From assembly GCA_964355495.1 (NCBI GenBank), contig CAYHES010000193.1, forward strand, positions 1 through 5,011: a DNA stretch of 5,011 bases, in the 5' to 3' direction. This DNA is from UBA6901 sp964355495 (GTDB lineage Bacteria; Pseudomonadota; Gammaproteobacteria; Acidiferrobacterales; UBA6901). Made by a program: the position numbers and the translations under genes. This document shows, one piece after another, positions 1 through 4,552 of this stretch (the stretch's first letter is position 1; every line of letters begins with the position of its first letter). The notes beneath the pieces are model-generated. The model worked only from the letters and a program-made list of their open reading frames with translations. It was not told where the DNA came from and made no database searches.

Positions 1-55
1 GGCCGAGGGCCTGACCGAAGCGGCGAAGCGCGTCGTCGCTTCGGTGGCACGCTAG
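1..55 (+). CDS. sucC: Succinyl-CoA ligase (ADP-forming) beta subunit, C-terminal end only
   Basis: Only the last 17 codons and a TAG stop (53-55) are present, in the frame starting at base 2. They read AEGLTEAAKRVVASVAR, which resembles the C-terminal helix of SucC (GLTDAAQQVVAAV in E. coli). The identification also rests on sucD following on the same strand, since SucC and SucD form one enzyme. The stop codon lies inside the left arm of a 16-bp inverted repeat (51-66), so the inserted repeat may supply the present stop and have replaced the original final residues. The rest of the gene lies left of the window. Confidence 0.85.
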   Translation, partial: AEGLTEAAKRVVASVAR

Positions 56-194
56 TGTAGTGTTGCACTCTTGAAGGAACATTGCTTGTTCGTCATGTAG
101 GTCGGCCTTCAGGCCGACATGTCGGGCTAAAGCCCGACCTACAGGGGGCTCCGGGAAGTTATAAGTACCAAACAGAACGCAACACTACACTAGC
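51..194. mobile_element. MITE-like element with 16-bp perfect terminal inverted repeats
   Basis: GCTAGTGTAGTGTTGC at 51-66 is perfectly inverted at 179-194, enclosing 144 bp with no credible coding frame. A GTAG-type REP pair lies in the middle (97-142). Small size, matched ends and lack of coding capacity fit a non-autonomous, MITE-like insertion, with the left end at the sucC stop codon. I see no clear target-site duplication: the outer flanks read GGCAC on the left and TTCGAC on the right. Mobility is therefore inferred. It may instead be a composite of two repeats inserted one into the other. Confidence 0.55.
97..142. repeat. GTAG-type REP pair (REPIN-like double hairpin)
   Basis: GTAG (97-100) is followed by a hairpin with 8-bp arms (101-108 with 111-118). 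After a two-base AT spacer comes a second hairpin with 8-bp arms (121-128 with 131-138) and then the inverted head CTAC (139-142). The outer ends also pair (TGTAGGTCGG at 96-105 with 134-143), so the whole can fold as one long stem or as two stem-loops. A GTAG head on a short palindrome is the hallmark of the REP class mobilised by RAYT (TnpA-REP) transposases, and inverted pairs of REPs form REPINs. No transposase is present in the window. Confidence 0.8.
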
Positions 195-204
195 TTCGAC
201 AACC

Positions 205-272
205 CAACGCAGAGACGCGGAGAAATGCATGTGTTTCTGAATTAGTTCTTTTTTCTCCGCGCCTCTGCGTTG
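205..272. repeat. Intergenic palindromic repeat of the CAACGCA family, copy 1
   Basis: A 21-bp arm (205-225) starting CAACGCAGAGACGC is inverted at 252-272 with one mismatch, around a 26-nt AT-rich loop. A second member of the same family precedes nadE (1189-1273). Both start with CAACGCARAGACGC and end with TGCGTTGAG, and both end close upstream of a start codon. This looks like a dispersed intergenic repeat, not part of a gene. Confidence 0.8.
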
Positions 273-282
273 AGTTTTTTTT
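205..282 (+). terminator. Possible Rho-independent terminator or attenuator between sucC and sucD
   Basis: The 21-bp stem of the CAACGCA-type repeat is followed after GAG by eight T residues (275-282). That is the form of an intrinsic terminator on the plus strand, although the 26-nt loop is long. If active, it would end or weaken transcription arriving from sucC, 22 bp before the sucD start codon. The terminator function is inferred from form alone. Confidence 0.4.
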
Positions 283-304
283 AATAAATAAACACAGGAC
301 TACG

Positions 305-1180
305 ATGAGCATACTGGTCAACAAGAACACCAAAGTCATCTGCCAGGGCTTCACCGGCAAGCAGGGCACGTTCCATTCCGAGCAGGCGATTGCCTACGGC
401 ACGCAAATGGTCGGCGGCGTGACGCCCGGCAAGGGCGGGCAAACGCATCTGAATCTGCCGGTGTTCAACACCGTGCGCGACGCGGTGCACGGCGCCGGCG
501 CCGAGGCGAGCATGATCTACGTGCCGGCGGCATTTGCCGCCGACTCGATCCTGGAAGCGGCGGATGCCGGCATCAAGGTGATCGTGTGCATTACCGAGGG
601 TATACCGGTGCTCGACATGCTCAAGGTGAAGGCCGCGCTCAGGAATTATCCGGACGCCGTGCTCATCGGTCCGAACTGTCCGGGCGTCATCACGCCCGGC
701 GAATGCAAGATCGGCATCATGCCAGGCGCGATCCACAAGCCGGGCGCGATCGGTATCGTGTCGCGCTCCGGCACGCTCACGTACGAAGCCGTGCACCAGA
801 CCACGCTCGCCGGTCTCGGCCAGAGCACTTGCGTCGGCATCGGCGGCGATCCGATTCACGGCATGGGCTTCATTGATTGCATTCGCCGTTTTCAAGACGA
901 CCCGCAGACCAAGGGCATCATTATGGTCGGCGAGATCGGTGGCCAGGAGGAAGAACAGGCCGCCGAGTTCATCAAGCAGCATGTCCGCAAGCCGGTGGTG
1001 GCCTACATCGCCGGCGTCACCGCGCCGCCCGGGCGGCGCATGGGCCATGCCGGTGCCGTGATCTCGGGCGGCAAGGGCACGGCCGACGAGAAATTTTGCG
1101 CGCTCGAGGCGGCCGGGGTGCATACCGTGCATTCTCCCACCGAGATGGGTGCGCGCATGCGCGCGGTGCTCGGCGCGTGA
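305..1180 (+). CDS. sucD: Succinyl-CoA ligase (ADP-forming) alpha subunit
   Basis: This 291-residue protein (E. coli SucD is 289) forms the alpha subunit of the TCA-cycle enzyme that converts succinyl-CoA, ADP or GDP and phosphate to succinate, CoA and NTP. The N-terminal CoA-binding Rossmann domain shows GFTGKQGTFHSEQAIAYGT from residue 15 and VGGVTPGKGG at about 37-46. IGPNCPGVITPGE (121-133) and GIVSRSGTLTYE (150-161) follow. The phosphohistidine is His248 in GRRMGHAGA, followed by GGKGTADEKF. The GTQMVGGVTPGKGG and GLPVFNTV-like segments are those of SucD, which argues against the related malate-CoA ligase. The start is supported by AGGA at 296-299, five bases before ATG. Unusually, 249 bp of repeats separate it from sucC; the two genes are normally tightly coupled. 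Confidence 0.97.
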   Translation: MSILVNKNTKVICQGFTGKQGTFHSEQAIAYGTQMVGGVTPGKGGQTHLNLPVFNTVRDAVHGAGAEASMIYVPAAFAADSILEAADAGIKVIVCITEGIPVLDMLKVKAALRNYPDAVLIGPNCPGVITPGECKIGIMPGAIHKPGAIGIVSRSGTLTYEAVHQTTLAGLGQSTCVGIGGDPIHGMGFIDCIRRFQDDPQTKGIIMVGEIGGQEEEQAAEFIKQHVRKPVVAYIAGVTAPPGRRMGHAGAVISGGKGTADEKFCALEAAGVHTVHSPTEMGARMRAVLGA

Positions 1181-1188
1181 TCCGGACA

Positions 1189-1273
1189 ACTCAACGCAAA
1201 GACGCAAAGGCGCAAAGAGAATTGACGCACAACGCAAATATTTACTTCGCGTCTTCGCGTCTTTGCGTTGAGT
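1189..1273. repeat. Intergenic palindromic repeat of the CAACGCA family, copy 2
   Basis: ACTCAACGCAAAGACGC (1189-1205) is perfectly inverted at 1257-1273. Pairing continues to 1213/1249 with a few mismatches. Inside, the unit is reiterated (GACGCAAAGG CGCAAAG on the left, GCGTCTTCGCGTC on the right). It fills almost the whole sucD-nadE gap, starting 8 bp after the sucD stop and ending 10 bp before the nadE ATG. Unlike copy 1 it has no long T tract afterwards (only AGTATTTTC), so a strong intrinsic terminator is unlikely. Confidence 0.8.
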
Positions 1274-1283
1274 ATTTTCAACC

Positions 1284-3014
1284 ATGACATCCACCCTGCG
1301 CCTGGTCATCGCCCAGCTCAATCTGCTGGTGGGCGATGTCGCCGGCAATGCCGAGCGCGTGATCGCCGCAGCCAGGCAGGCGCGCGACCAGCTCAAGGCG
1401 CACGCCATTGTCTTTCCCGAGCTGACGCTCACCAGCTATCCGCCCGAAGACCTGCTGTTGCGCCCGGCGCTCATGCAGCAGGTGGAGGAGAGTCTGCGGC
1501 GCATCGAGCGCGAGGCGCGTGGCATTGACGTGATTCTCGGGCATCCGCAAACCGAGCACGGCCAGTTGTTCAACGCTGCCTCGCTGTTGCGCGACGGGCG
1601 CGTGCACGCCACCTACCGCAAGCAGCTTCTGCCCAACTACAGCGTGTTCGACGAGAAGCGTTACTTCGCGCCGGGCAGCGCTGCCTGCGTGGTCGAGATC
1701 GGCGGCATTCCGGTCGGGCTCACCATCTGCGAAGACGTGTGGCAGCCGGAGCCGGTGCGCCAGGCGGTCGATGCCGGCGCGCGCCTGCTGCTCACGCTGA
1801 ACGCTTCGCCCTACCACATGGAGAAGAGCCACGAGCGCGAAGCCATCGTTGCGACGCGCGCGCGCGAGGCCGGTGTACCGCTGGTGTATGTGAATCTGGT
1901 CGGCGGGCAGGATGAGCTGGTGTTCGACGGTGCGTCGTTCGTTACCGATGCACACGGCGATGTCCATGGATGGACAAGTGCCGCGAGCGCAGGACGTGCA
2001 GGAGCGGCCACGGTGACGCAACGTTGCCCGGCGTTTGAGGAAGGGTTATATCTGGTCGAGGTAGAATATAAGCATGGCAAGGCCGTGCCCAAGCCGCAGC
2101 CGCTCCTGCCGAACCCTTCGCTGGAAGAGGAAATTTACCATGCGCTGGTGCTGGGTGTGCGCGATTATGTGGGCAAGAACCGCTTCCCGGGAGTCGCCAT
2201 CGGCCTGTCTGGCGGTATCGACTCGGCGTTGACGCTGTGCATCGCCGTGGATGCGCTTGGCGCTGAACGCGTCGAGGCGCTGATGATGCCGTCGCGCTTC
2301 ACCGCCACCATGAGTCTCGAAGACGCCGCCGCCCAGGCCAAGGCCTTGGGCGTGACCTACCACAGCATCTCCATCGAGCCGATGTTCGAGGCGTTCATGG
2401 CGCAACTGAAAGACGAGTTCCAGGGCCGGGAACGCGACCGCCATGGATGGCGGAAGTGCGGAAAACGCAGGAGCAGTTTTTCCGCCGACGTCACCGAGGA
2501 GAACATCCAGGCGCGCATCCGCGGCACGCTGCTCATGGCGGTGTCGAACAAGACCGGCAAGATGGTGCTCACCACCGGCAACAAGAGCGAGATGGCGGTG
2601 GGCTACGCCACGCTGTACGGCGACATGGCCGGCGGCTACGGCGCGATCAAGGATGTGTTCAAGACCATGGTCTATCGGCTGGCGGAGTACAGAAACCGGT
2701 TGGGACCGGTAATCCCGCGCCGCGTGTTCGAACGCGCGCCCTCGGCCGAGCTGGCGCCGGACCAGAAGGACTCGGATTCGCTGCCACCCTATGACGTGCT
2801 CGACCCGATCCTGGAGCGCTATGTGGAACGCGACCAGCCGCCGGAAGCGATCATCGCCGCCGGTTTCGATGCGGCCAGCGTGCGGCGCGTAGCGGCCATG
2901 GTGGATCGCAACGAATACAAGCGCCGTCAGGCGGCGCCCGGCGTGCGCATCACGCGCCGCGCCTTCGGCCGTGACCGGCGCTACCCGATCACGTCCGGCT
3001 ACAAGGAGAAGTAG
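1284..3014 (+). CDS. nadE: Glutamine-dependent NAD+ synthetase with two palindrome-derived insertions
   Basis: NadE makes the last step of NAD+ synthesis, amidating nicotinic acid adenine dinucleotide with ATP, using ammonia released from glutamine. The N-terminal nitrilase-type glutaminase domain (about 5-265) carries the Glu-Lys-Cys triad as Glu46 (FPEL), Lys113 (YRKQLLPNY) and Cys149 (TICEDVW). The C-terminal synthetase domain (about 280-565) has the PP-loop SGGIDSA (309-315), TEENIQARIRG (404-414) and TTGNKSE (430-436). At 576 residues it exceeds the usual length of about 540 for this class. Two segments look foreign: residues 228-244 (HGWTSAASAG...) just before the last glutaminase strand, and 386-402 (RHGWRKCGKRRSS...) before TEENIQ. 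Both coincide with palindromic repeat copies and keep the frame, and all catalytic motifs remain. No clear ribosome-binding site precedes the ATG; the upstream palindrome ends 10 bp before it. Confidence 0.96.
   Translation: MTSTLRLVIAQLNLLVGDVAGNAERVIAAARQARDQLKAHAIVFPELTLTSYPPEDLLLRPALMQQVEESLRRIEREARGIDVILGHPQTEHGQLFNAASLLRDGRVHATYRKQLLPNYSVFDEKRYFAPGSAACVVEIGGIPVGLTICEDVWQPEPVRQAVDAGARLLLTLNASPYHMEKSHEREAIVATRAREAGVPLVYVNLVGGQDELVFDGASFVTDAHGDVHGWTSAASAGRAGAATVTQRCPAFEEGLYLVEVEYKHGKAVPKPQPLLPNPSLEEEIYHALVLGVRDYVGKNRFPGVAIGLSGGIDSALTLCIAVDALGAERVEALMMPSRFTATMSLEDAAAQAKALGVTYHSISIEPMFEAFMAQLKDEFQGRERDRHGWRKCGKRRSSFSADVTEENIQARIRGTLLMAVSNKTGKMVLTTGNKSEMAVGYATLYGDMAGGYGAIKDVFKTMVYRLAEYRNRLGPVIPRRVFERAPSAELAPDQKDSDSLPPYDVLDPILERYVERDQPPEAIIAAGFDAASVRRVAAMVDRNEYKRRQAAPGVRITRRAFGRDRRYPITSGYKEK
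1962..2017 (+). repeat. CCATGGATGG two-hairpin palindromic element, divergent copy inside nadE
   Basis: Hairpin A is GTCCATGGATGGAC (1962-1975). Hairpin B pairs 1978-1984 with 2004-2011, with one bulged base in the 3' arm, around a 19-nt loop that contains GCAGGA twice. Core, order of hairpins, the AAGTGC spacer, the GCAGGAGC motif and the 3'-arm bulge all match the copy at 2433-2490, but the stems have a different sequence. It is read in the same frame (HGW) and appears to add NadE residues 228-244. It may be a related subfamily and not the same element; family membership is inferred from shared architecture. Confidence 0.55.
2433..2490 (+). repeat. CCATGGATGG two-hairpin palindromic element inserted in frame in nadE
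   Basis: This 58-bp element matches the reverse complement of 4495-4552 at 52 of 58 positions without gaps. Hairpin A is CCGCCATGGATGGCGG (2438-2453). Hairpin B pairs 2458-2466 with 2476-2485, with one bulged T, around the loop GCAGGAGCA. It encodes RHGWRKCGKRRSSFSAD (NadE residues 386-402). Removing these 17 codons joins GRERD directly to VTEENIQ, the expected family sequence. GAC occurs at both edges (2436-2438 and 2487-2489), consistent with a 51-bp insertion with a short duplication. Confidence 0.8.
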
Positions 3015-3030
3015 GGGCCCTGAGTCTGCG

Positions 3031-3075
3031 CTGACCGGCCCTCACCCCATCCCTCTCCCCCAGGAGAGGGGGAGC
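3031..3075. repeat. Intergenic CTCACCCCATCCCTCTCCC hairpin repeat
   Basis: The nadE-glnB spacer contains CCCTCTCC (3051-3058) perfectly inverted at 3063-3070 around CCCA, with CTGACCGGCCCTCACCCCAT before it. This type of sequence (translated as PHPIPLPQERG) recurs between genes of many proteobacteria. The GC stem could slow or end transcription from nadE, but no T tract follows (GGAGCAGGAG), so I do not call it a terminator. Confidence 0.6.
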
Positions 3076-3169
3076 AGGAGAAAGTCTCTTGCTCGATCTG
3101 CCGCCTACTTGCAAATCCGCCCCCGCCCGGATAACTTCATTCGCACAACAATCATTTACCAGGCCCGCC

Positions 3170-3508
3170 ATGAAGAAGATCGAAGCCATCATCAAGCCTT
3201 TCAAACTCGACGACGTGCGCGAGGCGCTGTCCGAGATCGGCGTTACCGGCATGACCGTGACCGAGGTCAAGGGCTTTGGCCGGCAGAAGGGCCATACCGA
3301 GCTTTACCGCGGCGCTGAGTACGTCGTGGATTTCCTGCCGAAGGTGAAGCTCGAGATGGTGGTGAAGGAAGATCAACTGGAGCGCTGCATCGAGGCGATC
3401 AGCAATGCCGCGCGTACCGGCAAGATCGGCGACGGCAAGATCTTCGTCTATTCAGTCGAACAGGTAATCCGCATCCGCACCGGCGAGACCGGCCCGGAAG
3501 CCATATAA
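3170..3508 (+). CDS. glnB: Nitrogen regulatory protein P-II (GlnB)
   Basis: The 112-residue product is the standard PII length. PII is a cytoplasmic trimer that senses 2-oxoglutarate and ATP/ADP and, through its uridylylation state, controls glutamine synthetase adenylylation and NtrB/NtrC signalling. The start MKKIEAIIKPFKLDDVREAL, the T-loop GFGRQKGHTELYRGAEYVVDF with the uridylylation site Tyr51, and the B-loop TGKIGDGKIF (83-92) are all intact. Asp54 and the KIEAIIKPFKLDDV start favour GlnB over GlnK, which typically has Asn54. The frame is open further upstream, but this ATG gives the conserved N-terminus and has AGG six bases ahead. It follows nadE by 155 bp, converges on bamD, and has no amtB beside it, again favouring GlnB. 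Confidence 0.97.
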   Translation: MKKIEAIIKPFKLDDVREALSEIGVTGMTVTEVKGFGRQKGHTELYRGAEYVVDFLPKVKLEMVVKEDQLERCIEAISNAARTGKIGDGKIFVYSVEQVIRIRTGETGPEAI

Positions 3509-3512
3509 AATC

Positions 3513-3614
3513 AGATACAAGGTTCAAGATACAAGATACAAGTAAACCAGTATTCGGTCGGTAGCTGTGGGCCGGCAAGCTGTTGCCTTCACTTGTATCT
3601 TGAACCTTGTATCT
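3513..3614. repeat. 23-bp inverted repeat built of GATACAA heptamers, between convergent genes
   Basis: The arm 3513-3535 is perfectly inverted at 3592-3614 around a 56-nt loop. The left arm is a heptamer array: GATACAA, GGTTCAA, GATACAA, GATACAA (3514-3541). The right arm, read on the minus strand, is GGTACAA, GATACAA, GGTTCAA, GATACAA. It begins 4 bp after the glnB stop and ends 16 bp before the end of bamD, so it could act on transcripts from both sides. Neither side has a T tract, and the terminator role is only a suggestion. Confidence 0.75.
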
Positions 3615-3630
3615 TGTACCTGGCTTTAAG

Positions 3631-4407
3631 TTATCTGTCCTTCGAGGTCTCAAGTTTTTTCAGGTAGCGGCTGGCCGGGAAGTTCTTCTCCAATACCCGA
3701 CGCGTGTCGTGCATGAGGCTCGCCAGTCCCATCTCCCGGTAGGAAAGGGCCTGCAGGCCGAGCGCCTCTTCCACGGCCGGGGTACGCTGGTAATTCTCGA
3801 TCACGTTCTTGGTGCGGTTCACGGTCGCGACATACGCGCCGCGCGAGAAATAATAGTTTGCGGCATGCACTTCGCTCATGGCCATGGCGTTTTGCAGGCT
3901 GACCAGGCGCTTGCGGCTGTCCTCGGCGTACTTGCTTTTGGGGAAGCGCTGCGCGACTTCCTTGAAGGCTTCGTGCGCCTCGCGCAGGGCCTTGGGGTCA
4001 CGCTTCGCGGGATCGCCGGTGCCGAATATTTTTTCAAGCGAGCTGCGTTCTTCATCGAAGCTCGCGAGCCCCTTGAGATAATACGCATAGTCCACGTGCG
4101 GATGCGTGGGGTGGGTGCGGAGAAAGCGATTGGCGGCGGCAATGGCCGAGGCCATCTCGTCACTCTTGTAATAGGCGTAGGCAATTTCGAGCATGGCCTG
4201 CTCGGCGTACGGCCCATAGGGGTAACGCGCCTCGAGTTTCTCGAAGTGCCCGATGGCGGTGGTGTATTCCTTGTTTGCCAGCGCGGTCTTGCCTTCGGTA
4301 TAAAGGCGCTGCGCCGACCAGCCCTTGGTCGGGTCTTCGTCCAGCGAGGCGCAGCCGGACAACACGAGAAGCAACAGAATCAGAATGGAAACCGGGAAAT
4401 ACCGCAT
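3631..4407 (-). CDS. bamD: Outer membrane protein assembly lipoprotein BamD (ComL/YfiO)
   Basis: BamD is the essential periplasmic lipoprotein of the BAM complex that, with BamA, folds beta-barrel proteins into the outer membrane. I place the start at ATG 4405-4407, giving 258 residues (E. coli 245). This yields a classic lipoprotein signal, MRYFPVSILILLLLVLSGC, with lipobox LSGC and acylated Cys19. An in-frame ATG 13 codons upstream (4446) would give an unusually long leader, though neither start has a convincing ribosome-binding site. The mature part is TPR-type helix repeats: LYTEGKTALANKEYTTAIGHFEKLEARYPYGPYAEQA (about 35-71), YYKSDEMASAIAAANRFLRTHPTHPHVDYAYYLKGL (about 79-114), FKEVAQRFPKSKYAEDSRKR (about 148-167) and a C-terminal YFSRGAYVATVNRTKNVIENY repeat (about 186-206). 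It is divergent from rluD; the two genes are neighbours in E. coli too. Confidence 0.96.
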   Translation of the reverse strand: MRYFPVSILILLLLVLSGCASLDEDPTKGWSAQRLYTEGKTALANKEYTTAIGHFEKLEARYPYGPYAEQAMLEIAYAYYKSDEMASAIAAANRFLRTHPTHPHVDYAYYLKGLASFDEERSSLEKIFGTGDPAKRDPKALREAHEAFKEVAQRFPKSKYAEDSRKRLVSLQNAMAMSEVHAANYYFSRGAYVATVNRTKNVIENYQRTPAVEEALGLQALSYREMGLASLMHDTRRVLEKNFPASRYLKKLETSKDR

Positions 4408-4494
4408 GCGGGGAGCTGACAAGGTGAGGATCGAGACGCCAAGCATACCCCGAACCCCGGACCGGGCGGAAGTGCGGGCCAGGCCGGGTCAGGC

Positions 4495-4552
4495 CGTCGG
4501 CCGGAAAACTGCTCCTGCGTTTCCGGCGCTCCCGCCATCCATGGCGGTCGCG
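4495..4552 (-). repeat. CCATGGATGG two-hairpin palindromic element in the bamD-rluD spacer
   Basis: Read on the minus strand, this 58-bp copy equals the nadE element (2433-2490) at 52 of 58 positions. Hairpin A is 4532-4547. Hairpin B pairs 4519-4527 with 4500-4509, again with one bulge around GCAGGAGCA. Compared with the nadE copy, two stem pairs have changed on both sides (A-T to G-C, and G-C to C-G). It lies in the 144-bp divergent spacer, upstream of bamD, and its last base is the first base of the proposed rluD GTG, so it probably sits in the leader or promoter region of either gene. No clear -35/-10 pair is visible in the spacer. Confidence 0.8.

Noticed and set aside
1189..1273. CRISPR-like short repeats (GACGCAAAGG units)
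   Set aside because: The units are arms of one palindrome, with no regular spacers and no cas gene nearby.
281..1432. Long open frame of 383 codons on the minus strand across sucD
   Set aside because: It is antisense to the clearly identified sucD, begins inside nadE and runs through a palindromic repeat. Its composition (His/Arg/Ala/Asp-rich, no domain) is typical of frames opened by high GC content.
1278..2021. Open frame of 247 codons on the minus strand across the nadE glutaminase domain
   Set aside because: It is antisense to catalytic motifs of NadE and shows no recognisable domain or start signal.
3051..3074. Intrinsic terminator after nadE
   Set aside because: The hairpin is strong, but it is followed by GGAGCAGGAG with no T tract.
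3097..3114. Possible sigma-54 promoter before glnB (CTGCCGCCTACTTGCA)
   Set aside because: TTGCA is present, but the GG of the -24 element is missing at the needed spacing.
3089..3169. N-terminal extension of glnB by 27 codons
   Set aside because: The extra residues would precede the invariant PII start MKKIEAIIKP, and the product would exceed the fixed length of the family.
3607..4419. Open frame of 270 codons on the plus strand across bamD
   Set aside because: It is the mirror of bamD, which has a lipobox and TPR pattern. The plus-strand translation begins in the intergenic repeat and resembles no family I know.
4465..4477. 13-bp match GGCGGAAGTGCGG with 2449-2461 in the nadE element
   Set aside because: A 13-base match in 5 kb of GC-rich DNA is expected fairly often by chance, and it lies outside the 58-bp copy in the other orientation.
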